Positions 51,324 through 61,173 of a stretch of 64,000 nucleotides of DNA are shown piece by piece. Position numbers and translations under genes: made by a program. The DNA lies in the NCBI GenBank assembly GCA_020849725.1, contig JADLAZ010000276.1, positions 1 through 64,000 on the forward strand. Direction: 5' to 3'. The notes under the pieces were generated by a model. That model made no database searches. It was not told the origin of the DNA and worked only from the letters and a program-made list of their open reading frames with translations. The stretch's first letter is position 1. Each line of letters begins with the position of its first letter. The DNA comes from Chloroflexota bacterium. Lineage in GTDB: Bacteria; Chloroflexota; Chloroflexia; Thermomicrobiales; JADLAZ01.

Positions 51324-52771
51324 CAGTCGCGGCGCAGCGTGTCGAGCACGGCGCCGCCCGGCCCGACCAGCTCGATCAGCAGCGGCATCTGCCCCAGCGC
51401 GTGCGTCGAGCAGCTCAGGCAGGGATCGAAGGTGCGAACGACGGCCTCAACCCGGTTGAGCATCCCCTCCTGCAGCCGGTCGCCGCGCACGAAGCGCTCG
51501 GCCACCTGGCGCACGCCCTGGTTCATGGCCAGATTGTTGTGGCCGGTGGCGATGATAAGGTTGGCCCACTCGACCTGGCCGTCGGCATTGACCCGGTAGT
51601 GGTGCAGCAGTGTGCCGCGTGGCGCCTCGGCGATGCCGACACCCTCCAGCCGGTTGACACCAGCCTCGGCGCGCACGCGCGGATCGAGGATGCCAGACCA
51701 GTCCATCCAGGCGCCGATGCGCTCGAACCCATGCAGGATCTCGATCAGGCGCGCCAGGTGATAGTAGAACGAGGCCGCCACCGGCCGGCCCGGCGCCAGC
51801 GCGCGGAAGCGCGACAGCCAGGCGTCGGCGCGCGGCGTGCCACACTGGGCGGCGATGTTCAGTCGCGCCAGTGGCCCCACCCGGTAGGAGCCGGCAGGAT
51901 AGCCAAGCGGCTTGTAGTAGGGGTACTTCAGGTAGGTGTGCGACTCGACGGCCTCGCCGATCATATCCGGGTAGGCGGCTGGGTCGGTCAGGTCGTGCAG
52001 CACCTGCCCGTCAGCGTCGACCAGGCGCAGCACGCCGTCATAGGTCTCCAGGTCGCCATTGGGCGCGATCAGGCTCATGTAGCCGCTGGGGAAGTTGGCG
52101 AACACCTCGATCTCAGCCGCGAAGCGCGGCAGGACGCTGGTGAACCACTCGAGCATGCGCTCGGTGATGGCGATGCCCTCCGGCACAAGGGCCGCGATGC
52201 GCTCGCGGTTCTCGGCCGTCAGCGGCGTTTCGACGCCGCCAGCGACGACCCACGAGGGATGGATGCGCCGGCCGCCCAGCCACTCGATGACCTGCTGGCC
52301 CATCTGGCGCAGGCGCACGCCGTCACGGGCAAACTCGGGTTGCACCTTGCCCAGGTGGATGATGTTGCGCGTGGCCGGGTCGGCGTCCATGCCGAGCAGG
52401 AAGTCCGGCGCGGACAGGTAGAAGAAGCTGAGCGCGTGCGACTGGATCAGCTGGGCCATGTTGATGACCCGCCGCAGCGCGATCGCCGCCGGCGGCGGTG
52501 TCACGGCCAGGATCTGGTCGCCGGCCTTGGCCGACGCGATCAGGTGACTGACTGGGCAGATGCCGCAGATGCGCGCCATGATCGCGGGTAGTTCGGCGAA
52601 GGTTCGACCCTCGACGATCTTCTCGAAGCCGCGAAACTGGGTAATGTGGAAGGCCGCGTCGGCTACCTGGCCCTGGTCATTCAGCTGGATCGTCACCCGG
52701 CCGTGGCCCTCGATGCGGGTCACATCCAGCGTAATCAGGCGCTCGTTGCCGCTGGCGCTCGTCGTGGCCAT
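51323..52771 (-). CDS. hoxH: NAD-reducing [NiFe] hydrogenase large subunit HoxH
   Basis: 482 residues. The Ni-Fe centre is held by [12 protein letters not shown] near the N-terminus and [12 protein letters not shown] near the end, the two C-x-x-C pairs of group 3 enzymes. The 25 residues from ALGQMPLL to the end are the tail expected to be removed by Hox[13 protein letters not shown] and [11 protein letters not shown] are typical of group 3d. It catalyses H2 oxidation or evolution in the cytoplasm. RBS GAGGTCC precedes ATG 52771. Confidence 0.95.
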   Translation of the reverse strand: MATTSASGNERLITLDVTRIEGHGRVTIQLNDQGQVADAAFHITQFRGFEKIVEGRTFAELPAIMARICGICPVSHLIASAKAGDQILAVTPPPAAIALRRVINMAQLIQSHALSFFYLSAPDFLLGMDADPATRNIIHLGKVQPEFARDGVRLRQMGQQVIEWLGGRRIHPSWVVAGGVETPLTAENRERIAALVPEGIAITERMLEWFTSVLPRFAAEIEVFANFPSGYMSLIAPNGDLETYDGVLRLVDADGQVLHDLTDPAAYPDMIGEAVESHTYLKYPYYKPLGYPAGSYRVGPLARLNIAAQCGTPRADAWLSRFRALAPGRPVAASFYYHLARLIEILHGFERIGAWMDWSGILDPRVRAEAGVNRLEGVGIAEAPRGTLLHHYRVNADGQVEWANLIIATGHNNLAMNQGVRQVAERFVRGDRLQEGMLNRVEAVVRTFDPCLSCSTHALGQMPLLIELVGPGGAVLDTLRRD

Positions 52772-52792
52772 GCGCGGGACCTCCTCATGCGG

Positions 52793-53349
52793 CTAGCGGC
52801 CGAACCAGGTCCGGCCACCCAGCGCCGGCAACGCGCCACCGAGCAGCGCCTGCACCGCGGCCAGGATCTCCGCCGGTCGCGGCGGGCAGCCCGGTAGATA
52901 GACATCGACCGGCACGACCTCGTGGATCGGCTGCACCCGCGGCCGCAGCATCGGCACGACCCGGTTGGGGATCTGGGGCTGGAGCGTGACGTTCTCTAGA
53001 TATCCGCGGCGCAGCACCGCCTCCGGGCCGCCTGTGTAGTTGCGCATGCTGGGCACATTGCCGGTCACGGCGCAGTCGCCGAAGGCGACCAGCACGCGCG
53101 TGCGGGCGCGGATGTGCTTGATCTTGTGCTCGTCCTCGACGCTGCTGACGGCACCCTCGACGAGCGTCACGTCGACCGTGTCGGGGAAGACCTTGGTGTC
53201 GACGATCGGGCTGAACACGAGATCGGCGACCTCGGCCAGCGCCAGGAGATCATGGTCCAGGTCCAGCAAGGACATGTGACAGCCTGAGCAGCCGTCGAGC
53301 CAGACGGTAGCCAGCGTCGGGCGTGCCGCGGGCATCGCGGTCGTGTCGC

Positions 53350-53353
<4 letters not shown>
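52793..53353 (-). CDS. hoxY: NAD-reducing hydrogenase small subunit HoxY
   Basis: 186 residues. [33 protein letters not shown] and [13 protein letters not shown] supply the four Cys of the proximal [4Fe-4S] cluster. The short form without a Tat signal is typical of cytoplasmic group 3 enzymes. ATG 53353 overlaps the hoxU stop (ATGA). It forms the hydrogenase module with HoxH. Confidence 0.95.
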
Positions 53354-54081
<728 letters not shown>

Positions 54082-54104
54082 GGACGGCTTCTCCTCGGGC
54101 GGCG

Positions 54105-55787
54105 CTACCCGGCCGTGACCAGGCCCACCGGTGTGGCGGCCGGCGCCGTGAAGGCGCAGACGCCGGCCGGGCAGTAGTGGTCGCGAATGTGCGCCTCATA
54201 CTCGTCGCGGAATGAGCGCAGCGTGCTCAGCACCGGGTTAGGCGCCGACTGACCCAGGCCGCACAGGCTGCCGACGCGCACTGTCTGGCACAGGTACTCC
54301 AGCCGATCGAGTGTGGCCGGTGTGGCCAGTCCGGTCGTAATCTCATCCAGCAGGTGGAGCAGGTAGACCGTGCCGACCCGACACGGCACGCACTTGCCGC
54401 AGCTCTCGTCGGCGCAGAACTCCATGAAGAAGCGCGCCAGGTCCGGCATGCAACTGCGGTCGTCGATGACGACCAGGCCACCAGACCCCATGATCGAGCC
54501 GAGCGCCCGCAGGCTCTCGTAGTCAACCGGCGTATCGAGGTGAGCGAGTGGGATATAGCCGCCGCTCGGCCCGCCCGTCTGGGCGGCCTTGAATGGCCGG
54601 CCGTCGGTGATGCCACCGCCGATCTCCTCGACGATATCGCGCAGCGTGATGCCCATCGGCACCTCGATCAGACCGGTGTTGTTGAGCCGGCCGGCGAGCG
54701 CGAAGACTTTGGTGCCGCGGCTTTTCTCGGTGCCGATGCCGGCGAACCAGTCGGCGCCACGGTCGATGATCGGGGCGATGTTGGCGAACGTCTCGACGTT
54801 GTTGATCAGCGTCGGATAGCCCCACAGTCCGGCCTGGGCCGGGAACGGCGGTCGGACGCGGGGCGTGCCGCGCCGACCCTCGATCGACGCCATCAGCGCC
54901 GTCTCCTCACCACAGACGAAGGCGCCGGCACCGATGCGCACCTCAAGCTCGAAATCGAAGGAGCTGCCGAGGATGGCAGCGCCGAGCAGGCCGTGGCGCC
55001 GGGCCTGACGAATGGCGCGCTCCAGCCGCTTGACCGCGACCGGATACTCGCCGCGCACGTAGACGAAGCCCTGGCTAGCGCCGACGGCATAGCCGGCGAT
55101 AATCATGCCTTCCAGCACCCGGTGTGGGTCGTCCTCCATAACGGTGCGGTCCATGTAGGCGCCAGGATCGCCCTCGTCGCCGTTGGCGACGATGTACTTG
55201 CGCTCGCCGATGGCGGTGCGCACGTGGCCCCACTTGATGCCCACCGGGAAGCCCGCGCCACCGCGTCCGCGGAGGCCGCTGCGGCCGATCTCAGCGCATA
55301 CCTGCTCGGGTGTCAGCTCAGTGAGCACCTTGCTCAGCGCCCGGTAGCCGCCGGTGGCGACGGCATCCTCGATGCGCTCAGGATCGACCCGGCCGACGTT
55401 GGCCAGCACGATCTTGACCTGCCGGGTGAAGAACGGGAGATCGTCGGGCAGGCGGTGGGCCGGCGGCGGCGGCGCGCCGAGGTGGTGGCAGGCGACGATC
55501 GGCGCCGCGATTGCCGGCGCAACGTGTTGGTAGAGCGCCTCCGGCTGGTCCGCTTCCTCGACCCGCACCAGTGGACCGTGGCTGCACAGCCCGAGGCAGC
55601 CGACCGGTACGACCGGCATAGCGTCGGCCAGTCCGGCCGCACTGGCGGCGGCGCGCAGCGCGTCCAGCACGCCGAGCGAGCCGGCGGCAACGCAGTTCGT
55701 GCTGGCGCAGCAGGCGACGCGCCAGCGCGACTGGCGCAGCGCCGCGGCCTCGCGCTCGGCCATGGCCGCCAGCTCATCCGGCGTCAT
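54105..55787 (-). CDS. hoxF: Hydrogenase diaphorase subunit HoxF (NuoF-like)
   Basis: 560 residues. An N-terminal thioredoxin-like [2Fe-2S] domain ([21 protein letters not shown]), then the NAD/FMN domain ([50 protein letters not shown]) and a C-terminal [4Fe-4S] site ([13 protein letters not shown]). It is the NAD(H)-reactive subunit. ATG 55787 lies 14 bases inside the hoxE end, so both are co-translated. Confidence 0.95.
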   Translation of the reverse strand: MTPDELAAMAEREAAALRQSRWRVACCASTNCVAAGSLGVLDALRAAASAAGLADAMPVVPVGCLGLCSHGPLVRVEEADQPEALYQHVAPAIAAPIVACHHLGAPPPPAHRLPDDLPFFTRQVKIVLANVGRVDPERIEDAVATGGYRALSKVLTELTPEQVCAEIGRSGLRGRGGAGFPVGIKWGHVRTAIGERKYIVANGDEGDPGAYMDRTVMEDDPHRVLEGMIIAGYAVGASQGFVYVRGEYPVAVKRLERAIRQARRHGLLGAAILGSSFDFELEVRIGAGAFVCGEETALMASIEGRRGTPRVRPPFPAQAGLWGYPTLINNVETFANIAPIIDRGADWFAGIGTEKSRGTKVFALAGRLNNTGLIEVPMGITLRDIVEEIGGGITDGRPFKAAQTGGPSGGYIPLAHLDTPVDYESLRALGSIMGSGGLVVIDDRSCMPDLARFFMEFCADESCGKCVPCRVGTVYLLHLLDEITTGLATPATLDRLEYLCQTVRVGSLCGLGQSAPNPVLSTLRSFRDEYEAHIRDHYCPAGVCAFTAPAATPVGLVTAG

Positions 55788-56346
55788 CGGTCTGCCTCCC
55801 CGCGACCTGGGCGACGGCCGGCGGCCGGCTCAGGGCGGCCCGCACGTCGGCCAGCGCCTGCGTCGGTGTCTCGCGGCCGATCACCGTCCCGTCCAGCACC
55901 AGCACCGGCGCCAGGCCGCAACTGCCGATGCAGCGCGCCGTGCTCAGGCTGAACCGGCCGTCCGGCGTCGTCTGGCCCGGCTTGACGCCCAGCTCAGCCT
56001 CCAGCGCCGCCACGATCTCGGCGGCACGCTTGACGTAGCAGGCCGTGCCAAGGCAGACGGTGCAGGTATGCTCGCCCAGCGGCTTGAACGAGAACATGTG
56101 GTAGAAGGTCGCCACGCCGTAGACATGGCTGCGCGGCAGCCGCAACCGCGCGGCAACGTACAGCAGCATCTCTTCCGACAGGTAGCCGTAGGTCTCCTGG
56201 GCCGTGTGCAGCACCTCGATGAGGGCGTCCGGCCGGTAGTGCGCGCGCTTCATCGCCGCGTCGATCAGCCGACGCCGGGTATCGCTGGCGGCTCGACCGC
56301 TCGCGCCAGCACGCACCGCCTGGGAACTTGCCGTTGTCGTTGACAT
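55774..56346 (-). CDS. hoxE: Hydrogenase diaphorase subunit HoxE (NuoE-like)
   Basis: 190 residues. [20 protein letters not shown] and [20 protein letters not shown] are NuoE hallmarks, and the [2Fe-2S] cluster is held by [11 protein letters not shown] and CIGSCGLAP. It is the first gene of the operon. ATG 56346 is preceded by a weak GGTCAGGGA site; the longer frame from 56634 is spurious. The 344-base gap to the divergent padR gene should hold its promoter. Confidence 0.93.
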   Translation of the reverse strand: MSTTTASSQAVRAGASGRAASDTRRRLIDAAMKRAHYRPDALIEVLHTAQETYGYLSEEMLLYVAARLRLPRSHVYGVATFYHMFSFKPLGEHTCTVCLGTACYVKRAAEIVAALEAELGVKPGQTTPDGRFSLSTARCIGSCGLAPVLVLDGTVIGRETPTQALADVRAALSRPPAVAQVAGRQTDDAG

Positions 56347-56605
56347 CGTCCCTGACCTCTCCGGCGTCGGGCGCCAGCGCGCTGGTCGGGTGGGGCCACG
56401 GGCGAGCGTTCGCCATTGATCGCGGGGCCGAAGCGCCGCCTCCGTCTCGATTGTGCATTCACTCTGACGTCGCAGCCACTGTAGTGATCGACGCCTGGCC
56501 GTGCTGACTGGCAGCCTGCGCCGACCGCGGTGGACAACGCGCCTGGCCACGGGCGCTCGTTGCCCACCGTGTCGCTGTCCATCGGCCTCCAGCCCGCCGT
56601 ACCGC

Positions 56606-56634
56606 TTGACAGACTGCATCGCTTGCGCTATCAT
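56606..56634 (+). promoter_or_regulatory. padR promoter
   Basis: TTGACA (56606-56611) and TATCAT (56629-56634) are separated by exactly 17 bases. It is the best sigma-70 promoter in the window and points toward the padR gene, about 57 bases from its ATG. Confidence 0.8.
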
Positions 56635-56642
56635 GACAGTAG

Positions 56643-56673
56643 TACGATATATCGTGATTAAATCGCGATATAA
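56643..56673. promoter_or_regulatory. Probable PadR operator
   Basis: An AT-rich patch contains the perfect palindrome CGATATATCG (56645-56654) and, 10 bases on, ATCGCGATATA (56662-56672). ATATCG/CGATAT dyads are the type of site bound by many PadR regulators. It covers the transcription start of padR, so autorepression is likely. A similar half-site occurs upstream of murD (61035-61051). Confidence 0.65.
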
Positions 56674-56690
56674 GAAAGGAGCGACTACCG

Positions 56691-57353
56691 ATGCATGGCA
56701 TGTTCGAGCGCCACCGACAGGTTCACCACGGCCCGCATCGCGGCCCGGAGCACGGCCCCGGCCGTCACTGGGGGCCGGGGCGGCGAAATGGCCCCTGGCG
56801 CCAATTCGAGACCTTCCTCGGCCCGGAGCCTGGCTTTGGCCGACGCGAGCGGATGGAGCGTGGTGTCCTGCGCTACCTGATCCTCGACACGCTGACCGAC
56901 GGCCCCAAGCATGGCTACGAGATCATCAAGTGGCTGGAGGAGCGCACCCACGGCCAGTACGCGCCCAGTCCCGGCACGGTCTATCCGACACTGCAGTTGC
57001 TGGAGGACCAGGGGCTGGTGCGGGCCGAGGCGGCCGACGGGCGCAAGGTCTACACGCTGACCGAGGCCGGCACGACCGACCTGGCGGCGCACGCCGACAC
57101 GGTCGCGGCCATCTTCGGTCGCTTTGCGGGCCACGGCGCACCGCGCAACGAAGCACCCGAGGCCGCCTTCCTGCGCGACGAGTTGCAGGACTTGACCCGC
57201 ACGGTCGGCCTGGGCGTGCAGGTCGCCAGCGACCCGGCCACGCTGCGCCGCATCCGTCAGGCGCTCGAGCGCTGCAAGGATGAGGTGCGCACGGTCATCG
57301 CTTCCAGCACCGCGCCCGAGTCCACGCCGCCCCCCGCCTCGGAGGCACGCTGA
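56691..57353 (+). CDS. PadR-family transcriptional regulator with His-rich N-terminus
   Basis: 220 residues. The first 26 residues contain seven His ([20 protein letters not shown]...). The PadR winged helix follows: [20 protein letters not shown], then [20 protein letters not shown] and [12 protein letters not shown]-terminal helical dimerisation region ends in a Pro/Ser tail. The His-rich arm could bind nickel or another metal. It is divergent from hoxE and preceded by its own strong promoter and operator. Control of the hydrogenase operon is a reasonable inference, not shown. RBS AAAGGAG. Confidence 0.88.
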   Translation: MHGMFERHRQVHHGPHRGPEHGPGRHWGPGRRNGPWRQFETFLGPEPGFGRRERMERGVLRYLILDTLTDGPKHGYEIIKWLEERTHGQYAPSPGTVYPTLQLLEDQGLVRAEAADGRKVYTLTEAGTTDLAAHADTVAAIFGRFAGHGAPRNEAPEAAFLRDELQDLTRTVGLGVQVASDPATLRRIRQALERCKDEVRTVIASSTAPESTPPPASEAR

Positions 57354-57369
57354 CGCTGGCGCACCACGG

Positions 57370-57407
57370 CCCTGGCCGTCTCCCACCGCGGTGGGAGACG
57401 GCCAGGG
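57370..57407. repeat. REP palindrome, copy 4 (perfect 38-base palindrome)
   Basis: A perfect 19+19 palindrome with the centre TCTCCCACCGCGGTGGGAGA, followed by AGGGTGAGGGTCTT, as in the copy at 13998-14037. It sits between the convergent padR and amidohydrolase genes and may terminate both transcripts, since the stem is identical on each strand. Confidence 0.8.
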
Positions 57408-57458
57408 TGAGGGTCTTCTCTCTCGCCACACGCCGACGAGTGGGTTCCGGCGTGGGCC

Positions 57459-58607
57459 TCAGCGCGGCGCGGTGGCATCCGGGTCGGCGGCGTGGACCTG
57501 GCCATCGAGGATGGTGTAGCGTGCCTCGATCACCCGGCTGACCTGCCGGCTCTGCTTCTCGACGTCCCACATCGTCTCGGTGCGGTTGACGATCTCGACG
57601 ACACTCAGGTTGGCCGGAGCGCCCTCGCTGATGCGACCGTAGCGGTCGCCCAGGCCGAGCGCCCGCGCCGGCGCCGGCGATGAGGCCCGCACGACGTCGA
57701 TCAGATCCATGCCCAGGTGAAGCAACTTCGACATGGTCTTGACTTGCGAATAGACCGGCCCGTTGATGCAGCCGGAATGCAGGTCGGTCGAGATGCAGTG
57801 CGGGGGGAAGCCAAGCGCCAGCGCCTTCTCGGCCGTCTCCCAGGCAAAGCTGGCTGCACCGTGACCGATGTCGAGCAGCACGCCACGGTCGAGCGCCGCC
57901 GCGACGGATGGTCGGAGCGCCCCCTGCGCGGTGATCGCACCGCCGAGCTTGCCATGAAAACAGTGGGTGATGATATCGCCGGCCATTAGCTCGGCGCAGA
58001 CCTCATCCAGCGTTGGCGGCGCGTTGCCAACGTGGACCATCAGCGGCCGGCCGGCCTCAGCGGCGGCCTGCTTCCCCAGCCGAGTCGACATCGCGCCCAG
58101 CAGGCCCGATGCCGTGTTCGATGCCCGCACCTTCACGCCGACCAACCACGGCTCGTCCCGCTTGAGGGCGCGCACGACCTCGGTCGGGTTCAGGTACTGC
58201 ACCACCTCGCCTTCGCCGGGGTGGATCGAGTTGCCATAGCGGGAGATATTGATCAGCCCGTAGACGTGCGTCATCGCCCGCTTGACGATGTACTCCCTGA
58301 ACCCGGCGGCGTTGCGCGGGCCGAATGTGCCGGCGTCGACGACGGCGCACACCCCCTGCCGGATGCCGATGCGGTCCGGATCGAGCGAGCTGGGCGAGAC
58401 ATGCTGGTAGATATGGGCGTGGCAGTCGATCAATCCCGGTGTGACATAACACCCACTCACATCGACGGTGCGGCCGGCCGTCAGGCGGCCACGCTCGCGC
58501 ACGATGCCGGTGATACGCCCGCCGTCGATGGCCACATCGGCGTCGAAGATAGCGCCCGCGTCCGGGTCGATCACCTGCCCGCCGACCAATGCTAGTTCAC
58601 AGTCCAC
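57459..58607 (-). CDS. Amidohydrolase (deacetylase/dihydroorotase-like metallohydrolase)
   Basis: 382 residues. DCELALVGGQVIDPDAGAI at the start and GLIDCHAHIYQHVSPSSLDP with the H-x-H metal site place it in the amidohydrolase superfamily. Further metal ligands are likely in VGVKVRAS (Lys to be carboxylated), MVHVGNAPP, IITHCFHGKLGG and CISTDLHSG (catalytic Asp). It resembles the group annotated amidohydrolase/deacetylase family, including D-Ala/N-acyl amino-acid enzymes. The substrate is unknown. The start is GTG 58607 after GAGGA; the frame to 58925 is GC shadow. Confidence 0.8.
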   Translation of the reverse strand: MDCELALVGGQVIDPDAGAIFDADVAIDGGRITGIVRERGRLTAGRTVDVSGCYVTPGLIDCHAHIYQHVSPSSLDPDRIGIRQGVCAVVDAGTFGPRNAAGFREYIVKRAMTHVYGLINISRYGNSIHPGEGEVVQYLNPTEVVRALKRDEPWLVGVKVRASNTASGLLGAMSTRLGKQAAAEAGRPLMVHVGNAPPTLDEVCAELMAGDIITHCFHGKLGGAITAQGALRPSVAAALDRGVLLDIGHGAASFAWETAEKALALGFPPHCISTDLHSGCINGPVYSQVKTMSKLLHLGMDLIDVVRASSPAPARALGLGDRYGRISEGAPANLSVVEIVNRTETMWDVEKQSRQVSRVIEARYTILDGQVHAADPDATAPR

Positions 58608-58927
58608 TCGCTGCGTCCTCCCGTGCCCGAATCCCGGCGCGTCACCCCGGTTCCCGTGTCCGGACCGCCGTGGTCGCCATTCTAGCACGCCGGGATGACC
58701 TGCACTCACGTGATGATGGTCGCCACGGCGTCGACGCCGCACGCCGTCTTTCCCGCCATGCTTCAGGACACGGTCAAGCAGGTCGTCCTCAAGGAACATG
58801 CCTGCTGCCTCGTCAGGTCCACTGCCGGCTCGCGGCGCGGCCCCGACCGGGCGCGGAGAACGATGAGGCAGGACAGTCGGTGTGACTGCCCTGCCTGATG
58901 GCTGGCGGCCGACGGCTGACGGCACGG
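58608..58927. other. Intergenic region without recognised genes
   Basis: The 320 bases between the amidohydrolase start and the end of the secreted protein hold short open frames on both strands with no family resemblance. No strong hairpin or promoter pair was noted. Confidence 0.4.
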
Positions 58928-60631
58928 CTATGGAATGTCGATCGGCGCGGGATTATCGATCGTGCCGGTGTGGCCGCTGACGATGTAGGTCTCCGCGCCG
59001 TCGTTGCAGGTGCCCGGAATAGGGACGATGGCAGCGCCGACGATCGTGCCGCGCACCATGGCGTTGTTGGTGATGTAGCCGCGCGCGGCCGTGATCTCGG
59101 TGATCAAGTAGACATCCTGGTAGCCGCCGAGACCGTCGGTCGGCACGTTGTAGAGGTAGACCTCGCCCAGGCTGCTGTTCACGAAGTAGCTGAAGCCGAC
59201 GACATCACCGGGATTCGGCTGGCTGGAACCGGCGCCGCTGCCGTGCGGCGCGGCCGGCGTGCCGTCAGCGCTGGCCGCGCGGACGAACGTCTGATACGAC
59301 TTCTGATAGAAGTCGCTGACGACCAGATTCGGGTACAGACCAGCGTCGATGCCGGTGATGTCGAGCCGGTGGGCAACCTGCTCCCCCTGTTGCACGGCGA
59401 CGACGACGTTGCCGCCGGGCAGTTGGACAGTGCGGCGGCTGCCGAGCGGAGTGCTGCCCGGTCCCTTGAGGTCGCTGGGGGCATAGAAAACATCCGTCCC
59501 GGCCAGCGCGATGCCGGCGGTCGTCTTGGTCAGGCCGCCGCTCGGGCAGACGGCCGGCGTCGGCGTGCGGGTCGGGGTGTTGGTCGGAGTGGCTGTCGGC
59601 GTATCCGTCGGGGTTGCCGTCGGCGTGTCCGTTGGCGTGGGGGTGGTGGTCGGTGTGTCAGTAGGAGTCGCCGTCGCTGTATTGGTTGGGGTAGAGGTCA
59701 CAGTCGGCGTCGGCGTATCGGTGGGGGTCGCCGTGCTGGTCGGGGTGACGGTTGGCGTGTTCGTCGGGGTCGGCGTCGGCGTCAGTGTATCGGTCGGGGT
59801 GACGGTCGGCGTGTCCGTCGCGGTCGGCGTGATCGTCACTGTCGGGGTGATTGTCGATGTCGGCGTGATTGTTGGCGTGCGCGTGATTGTTGGCGTGCGC
59901 GTGATCGTTGGCGTGCGCGTGATCGTTGGCGTGCGCGTGATCGTTGGCGTGCGCGTGATCGTTGGCGTGCGCGTGATCGTCGGGGTCCGCGTGATCGTTG
60001 GCGTGCGCGTGATCGTCGGGGTCCGCGTGATCGTCGGCGTGCGGGTGACGCTGGGCACGACAGTCGCCGTGTCCGCCAGCGGCGTCCGGGTCGGCGTTGG
60101 CGTGCGCACGTCGGTCGAGCCAAAGATCTCGATCTTGGCGCCGCAGCGGGCGCTCTGGAGTTGCACTCCCAGCGTCAGCAGTTGGCCGCTGGTCGCGCCG
60201 ACGGGAATGCTGGACGGAAGGACTTTCGCCTGGAAGCTGACCCGGCCGTCGTTGCCGGTGGCCCAGGCGATGCGGAAGTTGACATTCGGCAGCGAATGCA
60301 CCTGGTTGAAGCTGATCACACCACCATCGCTGATGCTGCTGGGGATCAACTGCAGCACCTGGTTCGGTGAGCCGAAGCTCAGCGGCTGGCCGACCAGCGC
60401 CGGGTTCTTGACACGGATGTCGAAGGTCAGTGGCACGCCAGCCGGCACTGGCTGCTTGGCCGACGAGTCGTCCTGGAGCGTGACCGTGCCGCCGTTCGCC
60501 GGATAGCTGACCGTGAAGCCGATGTCGGCGCAAGCGCCCGGCGCCGCGCTGGCCGGCGGCGATATGAGATTGATGCTGACGAGCGTCGTCAGCGCCGTCG
60601 CCAGGATCGCCATCCCCCACCGGAGCCGCAT
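58928..60631 (-). CDS. Secreted protein with N-terminal cohesin-like domain and TPTxTR repeat region
   Basis: 567 residues. The signal peptide [20 protein letters not shown] ends around ASAA. Residues about 35-185 form a beta-rich domain ([26 protein letters not shown]) that suggests a cohesin-like fold. A Thr/Pro repeat follows (residues about 190-360), then a C-terminal beta-domain with [12 protein letters not shown] and [17 protein letters not shown]. Most likely exported and wall-spanning; no catalytic motif recognised. ATG 60631 follows AGGAAT. It shares the repeat type with the 43208-45358 protein, but the flanking domains are different. Confidence 0.8.
   Translation of the reverse strand: MRLRWGMAILATALTTLVSINLISPPASAAPGACADIGFTVSYPANGGTVTLQDDSSAKQPVPAGVPLTFDIRVKNPALVGQPLSFGSPNQVLQLIPSSISDGGVISFNQVHSLPNVNFRIAWATGNDGRVSFQAKVLPSSIPVGATSGQLLTLGVQLQSARCGAKIEIFGSTDVRTPTPTRTPLADTATVVPSVTRTPTITRTPTITRTPTITRTPTITRTPTITRTPTITRTPTITRTPTITRTPTITRTPTITPTSTITPTVTITPTATDTPTVTPTDTLTPTPTPTNTPTVTPTSTATPTDTPTPTVTSTPTNTATATPTDTPTTTPTPTDTPTATPTDTPTATPTNTPTRTPTPAVCPSGGLTKTTAGIALAGTDVFYAPSDLKGPGSTPLGSRRTVQLPGGNVVVAVQQGEQVAHRLDITGIDAGLYPNLVVSDFYQKSYQTFVRAASADGTPAAPHGSGAGSSQPNPGDVVGFSYFVNSSLGEVYLYNVPTDGLGGYQDVYLITEITAARGYITNNAMVRGTIVGAAIVPIPGTCNDGAETYIVSGHTGTIDNPAPIDIP
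59560..60060. repeat. Tandem repeat array coding TPTxTR units (second copy)
   Basis: About ten direct 18-base units (GTGATCGTTGGCGTGCGC on the plus strand, with two- to four-base variants) at 59870-60050 encode TPTITR on the minus strand. The flanking part is a looser TPT-type degenerate repeat. Identity between neighbouring units is high, so unit number probably varies between strains. Confidence 0.85.
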
Positions 60632-60713
60632 CTTGATTCCTCTCTCGCCTGCCGCTCGTTACGCCGACGGACCAGAGCGCCGCGGCATCGGGCCGCGGGA
60701 GCCACGACCTCAC

Positions 60714-60741
60714 CGCGCGTTGCTGGCGCCAGCAACGCGCG
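60714..60741. repeat. Perfect 28-base palindrome
   Basis: CGCGCGTTGCTGGC is followed directly by its reverse complement, with no loop. It lies in the leader of the secreted protein gene, between its promoter and start. In RNA it would form a very stable hairpin; in DNA it could extrude as a cruciform. It has no T-run and is unrelated in sequence to the REP family. Confidence 0.75.
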
Positions 60742-60793
60742 AGAGTTCGGACATCGAAGCGTGCGCGTACGCATCGGCTCTGTCCGTACAGAC

Positions 60794-60822
60794 AGCATAC
60801 ACCCGTTGTGTGTCGTTGTCAC
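60794..60822 (-). promoter_or_regulatory. Promoter of the secreted TPT-repeat protein
   Basis: On the minus strand GTGACA (60822-60817) and TATGCT (60799-60794) are 17 bases apart. Transcription would start near 60787, giving a leader of about 155 bases that includes the 28-base palindrome. Confidence 0.6.
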
Positions 60823-61173
60823 CTGGGTTGCACGGGCAATTTCTGCGACAGACGCTGTGCCACCGGCGTGCCACACTGGTCGTGCCGCGCGCTACGACCT
60901 GGCATCAGCACCGGCCGGAGGGTACACAGTCCGGCCGGGCCAGTACGCCGACGATCTCGCGCTTTGCACGACTACTCACAGTCGTCGCTTCCGAAGCTGG
61001 CTCTGGTTCGAGCAGTGATCAGAATAATAATATCAATATATCGTAATGTAGACAATAAGATCGGGCGGTGTGCGCTGCCCGGTTCCGCCGTCGACGGCGG
61101 CGTGGCACAATGACGCCGCCGCCAGGGCCGCGCTGGCCCGGCTGGCTTGGTTCCCTCGCCGGAGCACGACCGC
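60823..61173. other. Gap upstream of murD with an AT-rich island
   Basis: No gene is seen in these 351 bases. An unusually AT-rich stretch at 61018-61062 contains ATATATCGTAAT (61037-61047 area), resembling half of the PadR operator at 56643-56673. It presumably contains the murD promoter, but no clean -35/-10 pair can be assigned. Confidence 0.4.

Noticed and set aside
59870..60050. Regular 18-base repeats considered as a CRISPR array
   Set aside because: The units are contiguous without unique spacers, lie inside a coding frame and encode TPTITR; no cas genes are present.
61147..61173. Earlier ATG for murD
   Set aside because: The added nine residues have no family counterpart and the later ATG 61174 has a better-placed GGAG site.
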